DNA of 64,000 bases from the NCBI RefSeq assembly GCF_903645355.1, contig NZ_CAHJXR010000006.1, positions 1 to 64,000 of the forward strand. The letters run 5' to 3'. The notes under the pieces are model-generated. The model saw only the letters and a program-made list of their open reading frames with translations, was not told where the DNA came from and did not search any database. A program made the position numbers and the translations under genes. This document shows, piece after piece, positions 27,592-36,253 of the stretch. Source of the stretch: Schaalia sp. Marseille-Q2122 (GTDB lineage Bacteria > Actinomycetota > Actinomycetes > Actinomycetales > Actinomycetaceae). Position 1 is the stretch's first letter. Each line of letters starts with the position of its first letter.

Positions 27592-28950
27592 ATGAGCGGC
27601 AAATCTGCATCTTTCTTCAACTGGCAGCTTCACGGCGACGGCACCAGCATTGCCCCCGGCGAAGTCGTTGCCCCCAACGAACGCCTCTCGTGGCCCCGCA
27701 CTGTCGGCATTGGCGCCCAACACGTTATCGCCATGTTCGGCGCCACCTTCCTGGTGCCCCTCCTGACGGGATTCCCTCCCTCAACCACGCTGTTCTTCTC
27801 AGCCATCGGCACCTTCTTGTTCTTCCTCATCACCGGCGGCCGCCTGCCCTCCTACCTGGGTTCCTCCTTCGCTCTGATCGCTCCGATTACCGCAGTGAGC
27901 GCTTCCCTTGGCATGTCCTACGCGCAGGGCGGCATCATCGCCACAGGCCTGACGCTGGCCCTCGTCGGCCTCATCATCCACTTCGCAGGTGTGCGCTGGA
28001 TTGATGTCCTCATGCCCCCGGTGGTCACCGGCGCCATCGTGGCCCTCATCGGCCTGAACCTGGCCCCCGCGGCGTGGAACAATGTCAAGGGCGGCCCCCT
28101 GACCGCTGTCATCACCATCGCCTCAATCTGCCTGATCACCGTCCTGTTCAAGGGCATTATCGGCCGCCTGTCCATCCTCTTTGGCGTGCTCATCGGCTAC
28201 ATCGCAGCCGTGCTCCAGCAAGAAGTGGACTTCACTCCCGTCAAGGAAGCCGCCTGGGTTGGCCTGCCCGAATTCCACGCCCCCGCCTTCGACGTGTCGA
28301 CCCTGGGCCTGTTCATCCCCGTGGTGTTCGTCCTCGTCGCTGAAAACGTTGGCCACGTGAAGTCCGTTGCCGCGATGACCGGCGAAAACCTCGACGACGT
28401 CACTGGCCGCGCCCTGCTGGCCGACGGCCTGGCCACCGCTCTGGCCGGTGGCGGCGGCGGTTCTGGCACCACCACCTACGCGGAGAACATCGGCGTCATG
28501 GCTGCGACCCGCGTCTACTCCACCGCCGCATACGTTGTGGCCGCTGGCTTTGCATTCGCCCTGTCCCTCATGCCGAAGTTCGGCGCCCTGATCGCCACCA
28601 TTCCCGCTGGCGTTCTGGGCGGCGCAGGCACCGTCCTCTACGGCATGATCGGCATGCTGGGCGTTCGTATTTGGGTGCAAAACCGCGTGGACTTCTCCGA
28701 CCCGGTCAACCTCAACACCGCCGCGATCTCACTGATCGTGGCCATTGCGAACTTCACCTGGGCCCCCGGCGGCCTCACCTTCGAAGGTATCGCCCTGGGC
28801 ACCGCTGCCGCCCTCATTATCTACCACACCATGCGGTGGATCTCGAAGGTTCGCGGCACCACCCTGGAAGCCGCTACCCCAGCTTCAGCTCCGTCCGGAA
28901 CCGAGCTTGAGTCCGAGCCCTACGCCTCGCGGCACAAGGCCTCGCACTGA
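27592..28950 (+). CDS. uraA: Uracil permease, NCS2 family
   Basis: Proton-coupled nucleobase importer of about 452 residues with roughly 14 membrane segments. LPSYLGSSFALIAPI is the UraA-like signature in TM3, and VFVLVAENVGHVKSV is the TM8 motif with the substrate-binding Glu. The serial GGGGGSGTTTYAENIG is the conserved TM10 stretch. Start ATG at 27592 after GGAG; the frame is open upstream to 27493 but not conserved. The substrate is probably uracil or another pyrimidine, inferred from family similarity only. It is followed by a strong terminator. Confidence 0.88.
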   Translation: MSGKSASFFNWQLHGDGTSIAPGEVVAPNERLSWPRTVGIGAQHVIAMFGATFLVPLLTGFPPSTTLFFSAIGTFLFFLITGGRLPSYLGSSFALIAPITAVSASLGMSYAQGGIIATGLTLALVGLIIHFAGVRWIDVLMPPVVTGAIVALIGLNLAPAAWNNVKGGPLTAVITIASICLITVLFKGIIGRLSILFGVLIGYIAAVLQQEVDFTPVKEAAWVGLPEFHAPAFDVSTLGLFIPVVFVLVAENVGHVKSVAAMTGENLDDVTGRALLADGLATALAGGGGGSGTTTYAENIGVMAATRVYSTAAYVVAAGFAFALSLMPKFGALIATIPAGVLGGAGTVLYGMIGMLGVRIWVQNRVDFSDPVNLNTAAISLIVAIANFTWAPGGLTFEGIALGTAAALIIYHTMRWISKVRGTTLEAATPASAPSGTELESEPYASRHKASH

Positions 28951-28972
28951 TTCCTGAGCACCTCACGCACCA

Positions 28973-29029
28973 CAATCCCCCAGGCACTGCCTGCGACCAC
29001 CACGGTCGGCAGTCACGCCTGGGGGATTG
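28973..29029 (+). terminator. Terminator of the uracil permease gene
   Basis: CAATCCCCCAGGC (28973-28985) pairs perfectly with GCCTGGGGGATTG (29017-29029), enclosing a 31-base loop with its own short GC-rich stem. No U run. It lies 22 bases after the stop. Confidence 0.75.
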
Positions 29030-29132
29030 CGTATGCAGCCGACTCGGGCAGCAAGGGGTGAACGATATAGCGAGGACACGGTTTAATGTGCGGGATGCCG
29101 TGTCCGTTCAGAACCAAGCTCTCGGCCAAGCG

Positions 29133-29196
29133 CCAGAGTTCATCAGGCACCAGAGTTCATCAGGCACCAGAGTTCATCAGGCCAGAGTTATCAGGC
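29133..29196. repeat. 17-bp tandem repeat, about 4 copies
   Basis: CCAGAGTTCATCAGGCA occurs at 29133 and 29150, as 16 bases at 29167, and with one base deleted at 29182-29196. It lies in the roughly 300-bp gap between the convergent permease and LytR_C genes. Otherwise that gap holds only the permease terminator. Confidence 0.85.
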
Positions 29197-29254
29197 GCTA
29201 GGCACTCCGTCGCGTGCTACGCACCCCATCAGCCAGGGGTACCAACGCCGCACC

Positions 29255-30010
29255 CTACTCTGCGGGAGCCCCATTCTCGCCACCCTCACCCGGCTCGCCA
29301 CCTTCGCCAGGCTGGGCGCCTTCACCAGATTGAGAACCTTCACCAGATTGAGAACCTTCACCGGACTGAGCCGACTCGCCGGATTGAGCTTCGCGGCCCT
29401 CAACAAGCATTTCGACGGTTTCAGGGTCAAGGGGATTGCACCTGTCGTTGCCACGTAGGGGCTCGCGGTTAGCGGTAATGCGGGCAGCATCTTCTGGGCT
29501 GAGGGCCTTATCGTAGAAGGTGCCGAGGATGACAGTGACAACAGGGTCAGAGCCGTCAGCCAGGACCACGCGCGAGCCTTGGAAGTAGCGAGCGACCGTC
29601 CAGGCATGGTCGACGGAGAGGGCGGTGGCGCGGATGAGGACGGCACCAGGGTACTCGTCGGCGTTGCCAGCTTCTTGCATCTGGAAGCCTGCGGCGGCCA
29701 GCATATTCGTCGCTTCACCTGCAATGCCCTGGCGGGACGTACCATTAAGGACCTTCACCTGCACGTTTGCCGGATTAGAGGGCAAGGCCTCGTCGGTGGG
29801 ACAGGGGCTGGTGCCAACTTCTGCAAAGTGGACTGCTTCAGAGAATTCCTCTTCGAAAGGCAAAGTGATGAGGCCAGATGCCACCAGCGTCGCAATGACG
29901 AGCAGGGCCGCCATGGCTGTTGCGATGACGGTGAAGATCTTGTTCTGTCGGCGCTGGCGAGTCTCAAGAAATCGTTGGCGCGTGCTGATTGACGTCGGTT
30001 GTTGGCTCAC
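29255..30010 (-). CDS. Membrane-anchored LytR_C domain protein
   Basis: 251 residues from a GTG. The N-terminus is basic, a single membrane segment IATAMAALLVIATLVASGLI is at 29-48, and the rest is outside. Residues about 80-170 form a LytR_C domain (VQVKVLNGTSRQGIAGEATNML, VVLADGS). This domain is usually attached to LCP cell-wall ligases but here stands alone. The last 45 residues are SGEGSQSGEGAQPGEGG-like repeats encoded by near-identical 18-bp units. A role in envelope assembly is likely but unproven. Confidence 0.82.
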   Translation of the reverse strand: MSQQPTSISTRQRFLETRQRRQNKIFTVIATAMAALLVIATLVASGLITLPFEEEFSEAVHFAEVGTSPCPTDEALPSNPANVQVKVLNGTSRQGIAGEATNMLAAAGFQMQEAGNADEYPGAVLIRATALSVDHAWTVARYFQGSRVVLADGSDPVVTVILGTFYDKALSPEDAARITANREPLRGNDRCNPLDPETVEMLVEGREAQSGESAQSGEGSQSGEGSQSGEGAQPGEGGEPGEGGENGAPAE

Positions 30011-30082
30011 AGGTTAAACCTACTCGAATTGGGGCCTTTCGTGCAGGCAAGCACGACTACTTCGTCAGAAAATACAGCGTTT

Positions 30083-31036
30083 TCACGCGCGCCGCAGCTC
30101 ATATGCCTCAAAACCGAGGGCGCCAATATCGCGCGCGAGGGCACTCAGCTGGTCGGCCCACGCCACTGTCGCGCCCGGACCCCCAGTGGACGAGGTTCCC
30201 GCCGCCACCCTTCCCGCAAGATCCGCAGCGTCCCTACCTACCATCCCTTCAACCTCTCCTCGCCCAAGCGCCCCACAGCTGGCCGCAGACGGGAAGGAGA
30301 CGGCCGAACGCGCCGACGCCTCATACGCATTGGCATAGGTATCTCGCACCCCCTGAAGGCGCACTTCTTGAAGCGCAAAGCGGCGCACTCCCACATCCTT
30401 GCAGCGCCTCGCAATCTCCAGCGCCTCTCCCGCCAACGACGGGTCAAGGGTCAAACGCACCTCATGGGCAACCTCAGGGTGAGACATGAGGATCGACAGC
30501 GCCTCCCAGGCTTTCTCTCCCGCACCCTGGCGTCCGGCGATGGCCTCGTAGGACGGGCCGGGCAGGGCCTTAATATCCAGACCCACCCAATCCACCAGGC
30601 CCTCGTCCAGCAGGCGCGCAAGCCGCGCCGGGTAGGGCCCAGCGGTGTGTAGGCCCACCTCAAAACCCATCTCCCGTATCTGACGCATGGCGGGGATGAG
30701 CGCCCACTGGCGCGTTGCCTCACCGCCAGAGAACACCACGCCGTCAAGCAGGCCGTGGCGGCGCTCCATCAAAGCTGTCACGCTTGACCACGCCACAACG
30801 CCGGGAATGCGCGGGTCAATGATCGCGTGGTTGTGACAGTAGGGGCAGGCCCACGGGCAGCCCTGACAGAACACGGTGGCGACGAGTTTGCCCGGCCAGT
30901 CCACGCTGGACATGGCGGAGATTCCTGCGATCTGCAGGTCCTCAGCCGTGAAGGACAAGGCCGGGTCCGCGTTCCTCCCCAGGTGGATAGGAACGCGGAC
31001 CGAGTGGGCGGCGTGGGCCCTAGCCTCGTCAGGCAC
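30083..31036 (-). CDS. nrdG: Anaerobic ribonucleotide reductase activase NrdG
   Basis: Radical SAM enzyme that installs the glycyl radical on NrdD. The CX3CX2C cluster motif is in FCQGCPWACPYCHNHA, followed by VVFSGGEATRQ and GLDIKALPG. I chose the GTG at 31036, which overlaps the nrdD stop by eight bases; the open frame continues to 31183 but only over nrdD. At about 317 residues it is longer than E. coli NrdG and has an additional 90-residue, Ala/Gly-rich C-terminal part without recognisable motifs. Confidence 0.93.
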   Translation of the reverse strand: MPDEARAHAAHSVRVPIHLGRNADPALSFTAEDLQIAGISAMSSVDWPGKLVATVFCQGCPWACPYCHNHAIIDPRIPGVVAWSSVTALMERRHGLLDGVVFSGGEATRQWALIPAMRQIREMGFEVGLHTAGPYPARLARLLDEGLVDWVGLDIKALPGPSYEAIAGRQGAGEKAWEALSILMSHPEVAHEVRLTLDPSLAGEALEIARRCKDVGVRRFALQEVRLQGVRDTYANAYEASARSAVSFPSAASCGALGRGEVEGMVGRDAADLAGRVAAGTSSTGGPGATVAWADQLSALARDIGALGFEAYELRRA

Positions 31037-33002
31037 CCGTACCAGCCCCAACGGCGCTGCCTTCGCCAACGGCCCTACCGTCACCAACGGTTGAGGTGGC
31101 CCCCACCGGCGGGAAGGCGGAGACGAGCTCACCGTGGGAGGCGGCTGCGTCCTCGTTGAACATGAGGCGCTCGGCGTACTCACCCTTCTTGCCGATATTG
31201 AAGGAGTGGACGGGGCGGAAGTAGCCCATGACTCGCGTCCACACCTCGCATTGCTGCGGCTCAGCCTCGATACCCATGGCGGCGCGTTCGGCGCAGCGCG
31301 GGCAGGTGTGGTGCTCGCCTGCCAGGTAGCCGTGCACGGGGCAGATGGAGAAGGTCGGCGTGATCGTAATGTAGGGGACCTTGAAGGCCGTCAGCGAACG
31401 GCGCACCATTTCCTTGCAGGCCGCGCCCGAACTCATACGCTCCCCCATATACAGGTGCAGCACGGTGCCGCCCGTGTACTTGCCCTGCAAGACCTCCTGC
31501 GCTTCGAGGGCGGCGAAGGGGTCATCCGTGTAGCCCACGGGAAGCTGAGAGGAGTTGGTGTAGTAGGGCTGCTCGGGCGTGCCCGCCTGAATAATGTCGG
31601 CGTAGCGGCGCTTGTCCTCCTTGGCGAAACGGTAGGTGGTGCCCTCAGCCGGGGTGGCCTCCAGGTTGTACATGTGGCCGGTGGCCTCTTGGAGTTGCAC
31701 CATGCGCTCGCGGATGTGGTCAAGGATGCGCACGCACATGTCGAAGCCGCGCGGGTCGGTGATGTCGTATTCGTCCCCAGAGTAATTGCGCACCATTTCA
31801 TTCATGCCGTTGACGCCAATGGTGGAGAAGTGATTATCCAGGTGGCCCAGGTAGCGGCGCGAGTAGGGGAAGAGGCCGCCGTCCATGTGATGCTGGATGG
31901 TGGCGCGCTTCTTTTCCAGGGTGTCGGAGGCGAGGTCAATGAGGCGGTCAACCTCGGCGACGAGAGCGGCCTCCTCGCCTGCGTGCAGGTAGCCCAGGCG
32001 CGCCATATTGAGGGTGACGACGCCGACGGAGCCGGTGAGTTCTGCCGATCCGAACAGGCCATTGCCGCGCTTGAGGAGTTCACGCAGGTCCAGTTGGAGC
32101 CGGCAGCACATGGAGCGAATCATGTGCGGGTCCAGGTCAGAGTTGATGAAGTTTTGGAAGTAGGGCAGTCCGTACTTGGCGGTCATCTCGAAGAGACGCT
32201 CGGCGTTGGGGGTGTCCCAGTCGAAGTCGGGCGTGATGTTGTAGGTGGGGATGGGGAAGGTGAAGACGCGCCCGTCGGCGTCGCCCTCGCTCATGACGTC
32301 AATGAAGGCGCGGTTGATCATCTCCATTTCTTCGGCGAGGTCCCCGTAGGTGAAGTCAACGATTTCGTCGCCGATGAGGGGGTTTTCCTCGGCGAGGTCG
32401 TCGGGGCAGGTCCAGTCGAAGGTGAGGTTGGTGAAGGGGCATTGGGAGCCCCAACGGCTAGGCACATTGAGGTTGTAGATGAGTTCTTGCATGCACTGCT
32501 TGACCTGCTCGTATGTCAGGTTGTCGAGGCGCACGAAGGGGGCCATGTAGGTGTCGAAGGAGGAGAAGGCTTGCGCGCCTGCCCATTCGTTTTGCAGGGT
32601 GCCCAGGAAGTTAACGATTTGGCCGCAGGCGGAGGAGAAGTGCTTGGGGGGTGCGGAGGCGATGGCGCCGGGCACACCGTTGAAGCCTTCTTGGATGAGG
32701 CGCTTGAGGGACCACCCGGCGCAGTAGCCGGCGAACATGTCGAGGTCGTGGATGTGAATGGCGCCTTCGCGGTGGGCGGCGCCAGCTTCGGGGGTGTAGA
32801 CGCGCTCCAGCCAGTAGTTGGCGATCATCTTGCCGCTGGTGTTGAGGATGAGTCCTCCCAGGGAGTAGCCCTGGTTGGCGTTGGCGTTAACGCGCCAGTC
32901 AGAGCGGTCGAGGTATTCGTCAATGGTGGCAATGGCGTCGACGTCGTAGCGGCGCGTGGTGCTGTCCTCTGCGGTGGGCAGGGGGTGGGTGTTCGCAGTC
33001 AT
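31029..33002 (-). CDS. nrdD: Anaerobic ribonucleoside-triphosphate reductase NrdD
   Basis: Class III reductase making deoxynucleotides without oxygen. About 657 residues from the ATG at 33002 (MTANTHPLPTAEDSTTRRYD), with AAAGAGG upstream. HREGAIHIHDLDMF is conserved. The C-terminal metal site is CPVHGYLAGEHHTCPRC, and the glycyl-radical loop is RVMGYFRPVHSFNIGKKGEY. After that loop there is an unusual 50-residue tail ending in Gly/Val repeats. Controlled by the two NrdR boxes upstream and coupled to nrdG. Confidence 0.96.
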   Translation of the reverse strand: MTANTHPLPTAEDSTTRRYDVDAIATIDEYLDRSDWRVNANANQGYSLGGLILNTSGKMIANYWLERVYTPEAGAAHREGAIHIHDLDMFAGYCAGWSLKRLIQEGFNGVPGAIASAPPKHFSSACGQIVNFLGTLQNEWAGAQAFSSFDTYMAPFVRLDNLTYEQVKQCMQELIYNLNVPSRWGSQCPFTNLTFDWTCPDDLAEENPLIGDEIVDFTYGDLAEEMEMINRAFIDVMSEGDADGRVFTFPIPTYNITPDFDWDTPNAERLFEMTAKYGLPYFQNFINSDLDPHMIRSMCCRLQLDLRELLKRGNGLFGSAELTGSVGVVTLNMARLGYLHAGEEAALVAEVDRLIDLASDTLEKKRATIQHHMDGGLFPYSRRYLGHLDNHFSTIGVNGMNEMVRNYSGDEYDITDPRGFDMCVRILDHIRERMVQLQEATGHMYNLEATPAEGTTYRFAKEDKRRYADIIQAGTPEQPYYTNSSQLPVGYTDDPFAALEAQEVLQGKYTGGTVLHLYMGERMSSGAACKEMVRRSLTAFKVPYITITPTFSICPVHGYLAGEHHTCPRCAERAAMGIEAEPQQCEVWTRVMGYFRPVHSFNIGKKGEYAERLMFNEDAAASHGELVSAFPPVGATSTVGDGRAVGEGSAVGAGTGA

Positions 33003-33196
33003 GGTGGCCCTCTTTCGTGGTGGTCGCATCCTGTGTGGCGAGGGCGACGCGTGGGGAGCAGCTCCGCTGTTTGGGTCCCTGGATGGTCGCCGAGGTTCGT
33101 CCTGGTGTCGTCGATATGTCGTCATGGTGTGTCGTCATGCTGTGTCGCTGCGCCCTTGAGGGGCCAATGAACCCCTTCATTCCCTCAAGGTTCAAA

Positions 33197-33212
33197 ACAC
33201 TACATGTAGTGA
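33197..33212. promoter_or_regulatory. NrdR box 1
   Basis: ACACTACATGTAGTGA, a palindromic NrdR-type box, about 195 bases before nrdD. Confidence 0.85.
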
Positions 33213-33227
33213 GCGACGAAGTGTCAG

Positions 33228-33243
33228 ACCACTATATATAGGG
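33228..33243. promoter_or_regulatory. NrdR box 2
   Basis: ACCACTATATATAGGG. Its centre lies 31 bp from that of box 1, three helical turns, the spacing at which paired NrdR boxes usually occur. The AT-rich core may also be the -10 region. Confidence 0.82.
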
Positions 33244-33273
33244 CTATCGGGGAAAGAAACACCCAACACGCAG

Positions 33274-33310
33274 CGTGGGGGGCGTGGCGCACGCGCCACG
33301 CCCCCCCACA
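33274..33310 (-). terminator. Terminator at the end of the catabolic operon
   Basis: A GC-rich hairpin, GGGGGGCGTGGC against GCCACGCCCCCC, lies 24 bases past the acyl-CoA ligase stop. On the - strand it is followed within 20 bases by TTTCTTT. Confidence 0.65.
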
Positions 33311-33333
33311 GGCATCAAGCAGGGACTTGGGTC

Positions 33334-34965
33334 CTAATGACTGCTGCACTCCCCTTGGAAGTCACCAAGTATTCGACGAATAGCGACCTTATCGACCTTC
33401 ATACCCGGAGTGTGCGGAATCGTCTGAACGATCCTCATATGAACAGGCATCTCATGCTTTGACATGTGAGGGGACACTCCCTGACGAATCCGCTCCAACA
33501 CCACTTCCTCACTTCCTGCGCCCAAGGCATGCTCACGCACAACGATGACAGCGGCTGGAACCTCGCCGTACACCTCGTCAGGCACACCTACAACTGCAGC
33601 GTCAGCAACGAACTCATGATGACGCAGAGCCTCTTCAACATCAACGCACCAGACCTTTTCCCCGCCCCGGTTGACCATATCCTTCATCCGATCAACCACG
33701 TAAAGAAAACCATCCTCACTCACACAACCAACATCCCCAGTATGAAGCCAGCGATCGTCGGTCAATGCCTGCGAGCCACCCTCATAGCCGTCGGTGATAT
33801 TCGGCCCTCGCAGGCAAATTTCGCCATATGCTCCAACAGGCACCTCTTTCCCCGACTCTTCTCGAATACACAGTTCAACTCCGGGAATAACCCAGCCCGA
33901 AGCCCCCTTATGTAGGCTTGTCGCCGCATCCCGTGGCATGACAGTGGCCGGAGAGGTTGTCTCTGTCAGGCCGTACACCGTGCGAAACTCCATGCTGGGC
34001 ATCCACTCATGCAAGTCCTCAATCATGCGAACCGGCGTATGTGCCGCGCCACTTGCAAGCATCCGAACAGAAGGAAGCTCTGGAAAGTGTTGACGCTGGG
34101 CCAGCAAGAGAGCAAAAACCGTTGGTGAGGCGTGGATAAAGGAGATGCAATGACGACGAATCGCCTCCAAAAAATGACAGGCCTGCATCCGACGGTGAAT
34201 AACCAGATGCCCACCAACGGAGAGGATCAGACCAATCACTGCTACCATCCCGGTGATGTGATACATCGGAACAGCAATCAAACAGGAATCATCGCCGGTG
34301 ATACCCAGCGTTCTCCGATAGGCCTCCACCGCATGCATGACCGCCCTATTGCTCAGACGAACCCCCTTGGATTCTGAGGTTGTGCCAGAGGTAAACATCA
34401 AGATGGCGGGAGCTTGTGCGATCTCGGGATGATGCGGCACTGGCTCCGTAGGGAGAACCCAGCGGGCTCCACCGTCCTCGCGCACGCACACCACAACGGG
34501 GGGAACGGGGTGGTCCAAAGCCGCAATACACTCACTCATCCCCTCAACCCGCCCCTCCTCAAGAATCAACACGTCATTGTGTGTGCGCCTCACGAGGCGA
34601 GCCAGCTCCTCGTCAGCGAGTTTTCCCGGCAACGGGCAGACAGTGGCATCAAGAGCATTGACAGCGTAGTAAGCAACAATAAACTCAATGGAATTATCCA
34701 GCAGGATCCCCACCCGGCTACCGGCATGGATCCCTCGGCTCCTCAGAACTTGCGCAAACCCTGTCATCCGCTCGTCTAGCTCACGGTAGCTCACAGGAGC
34801 ATCATCCTCCATTGTCAGCGCAGGACGCTGAGGGCACGCTTCGGCTTGGAGGCGGAACAGATCCACAACGCGTTGGGAGGGAAGAGGGAACACCCACATT
34901 CCATCCGCGTCCTCATACATGCCTTCACCCACATGCGCGGGCCACAGCTGGCGACCTTCAATCAT
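33334..34965 (-). CDS. Acyl-CoA ligase (AMP-forming) of the sugar-acid cluster
   Basis: ANL-superfamily adenylating enzyme of about 543 residues. P-loop MFTSGTTSESKGV, adenine motif YGLTETTSPATV, hinge DRMKDMVNRGGEKV and catalytic Lys in GMKVDKVAIRRIL are all present. I chose the ATG at 34965 because it overlaps the glycerate kinase stop by ATGA and follows a GGAGGAA-like site. Last gene of the operon. In this setting it probably activates a hydroxy-acid (for example 2-deoxyribonate) to its CoA ester rather than a fatty acid (inference). Confidence 0.88.
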   Translation of the reverse strand: MIEGRQLWPAHVGEGMYEDADGMWVFPLPSQRVVDLFRLQAEACPQRPALTMEDDAPVSYRELDERMTGFAQVLRSRGIHAGSRVGILLDNSIEFIVAYYAVNALDATVCPLPGKLADEELARLVRRTHNDVLILEEGRVEGMSECIAALDHPVPPVVVCVREDGGARWVLPTEPVPHHPEIAQAPAILMFTSGTTSESKGVRLSNRAVMHAVEAYRRTLGITGDDSCLIAVPMYHITGMVAVIGLILSVGGHLVIHRRMQACHFLEAIRRHCISFIHASPTVFALLLAQRQHFPELPSVRMLASGAAHTPVRMIEDLHEWMPSMEFRTVYGLTETTSPATVMPRDAATSLHKGASGWVIPGVELCIREESGKEVPVGAYGEICLRGPNITDGYEGGSQALTDDRWLHTGDVGCVSEDGFLYVVDRMKDMVNRGGEKVWCVDVEEALRHHEFVADAAVVGVPDEVYGEVPAAVIVVREHALGAGSEEVVLERIRQGVSPHMSKHEMPVHMRIVQTIPHTPGMKVDKVAIRRILGDFQGECSSH

Positions 34966-36179
34966 GGGAGTTCCTCTTCCTGGGGTTGTTTGCGTATCCC
35001 CTCCTGCGTTGCTTGCTGAAGTGTGTGCCAGTGGCCTCCTGCACCACAAGCTCTATCCATCCAACGTGAAACGATTTGTGCGCAGGTTTGCGCAATACGC
35101 TCCGGCCCTTCTTTCAGGGATTGAGGCAGAGAAACACTGGGATCACTGATGGGAACAATGTCGAGGAAAGCCGCGTCGCCAATGAGATGCTCAACGCCGT
35201 CCTCTCGCTTGCCGCACACAGCAATGACAGGGACACGCTGCACGCGTGCTCGCTGCAATACCCCCCAGGGGGCTTTCCCATGGCACGTCTGCGCGTCGAT
35301 CTTGCCTTCGCCAGTGATGACAAGATCTGCTGATGGGAGCAGGTCATCAAGGCCGATGGCATCCAAAACAATGTCAATACCCGGTTTAAACATCGCTCCG
35401 AAGAAGCCAAGAAAGAAAGCTCCAAGCCCCCCAGCTGCACCCGCCCCCGCAGCGTGAACAACCTGCACCCCCGTGGCATCCTCCACGAGCTGACCCCAAC
35501 GGCCAAGGAGCAGATCAAGAAGCTGAACCTCCTCCGGAGAGGCGCCCTTTTGCGGAGCAAAGACCTGGGCTGCCCCCGTTGCTCCTGTCAATGGGTTCGA
35601 CACATCGCAAGCGAGCGTCACCGTCGTGTTCGCCCATGAGGACAGATCAGGAAGATTAATGGAAGAGATCTCCTGCAGTGCCCTCGCGTCAAAAGCATCC
35701 GCGCTTCCGGCGCTTGTCATAACGGAACCTCCCAGTTCAAGAAAGGCACCTATCCCACCGTCAGAGGTCGCTGTTCCACCCAAGCCAATCAAGAAGTCGC
35801 GAGCGCCGCGCTCATGCGCGTCCTTGAGGAGCTGCCCCACCCCAGCACTACTCGCCTGCAGGATTCGACGCCGATGCGGAGGGACATGTTCAAGACCAAT
35901 AGCTTGAGCAACCTCAATCACCGCCATACCTGTCGCGGGGTTCAATCCGTAGGAGGCAGTTCTGAGTTCCCCATAAGCATCAAGCACCTCAACAGAGATT
36001 GTTTCCAACCCGAGGACAGGGATGAGGACATCAAGCAGGCCCTCTCCACCATCAGAGATCGGTGCTTCTAGACATGTCACCGCAGGGTGTGCGGCACGGA
36101 TCCCAGCTGCTGCTGAAGCTACCGCAACAGTGGCACTCATGCTTTCTTTAAAAGAGTCCAGTGCAATGATGATGCGCAT
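34962..36179 (-). CDS. Glycerate kinase (GlxK/GarK type)
   Basis: 405 residues, starting MRIIIALDSFKESMSATVA, the signature of type I glycerate kinases, with ISDGGEGLLDVL and LIGLGGTATSDGGIGAFLELGG. It phosphorylates glycerate to 2- or 3-phosphoglycerate, feeding glycolysis. The last roughly 45 residues form an unconserved tail. It is translationally coupled to the downstream ligase (ATGA) and lies 74 bases after the thiolase. Its presence is the key hint that the pathway releases a three-carbon glyceryl unit. Confidence 0.92.
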   Translation of the reverse strand: MRIIIALDSFKESMSATVAVASAAAGIRAAHPAVTCLEAPISDGGEGLLDVLIPVLGLETISVEVLDAYGELRTASYGLNPATGMAVIEVAQAIGLEHVPPHRRRILQASSAGVGQLLKDAHERGARDFLIGLGGTATSDGGIGAFLELGGSVMTSAGSADAFDARALQEISSINLPDLSSWANTTVTLACDVSNPLTGATGAAQVFAPQKGASPEEVQLLDLLLGRWGQLVEDATGVQVVHAAGAGAAGGLGAFFLGFFGAMFKPGIDIVLDAIGLDDLLPSADLVITGEGKIDAQTCHGKAPWGVLQRARVQRVPVIAVCGKREDGVEHLIGDAAFLDIVPISDPSVSLPQSLKEGPERIAQTCAQIVSRWMDRACGAGGHWHTLQQATQEGIRKQPQEEELP

Positions 36180-36253
36180 TTATCCCTCCACTGCTTCGTC
36201 ACATGGGTGGTGTGACGGCCCTCGTCCCAGGGAACCGCCACACCACCCCGCTT

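Noticed and set aside
31134-33170. Long open frame on the + strand opposite nrdD
   Set aside because: Shadow of a well-supported gene; Val/Gly/Glu/His-rich product without motifs.
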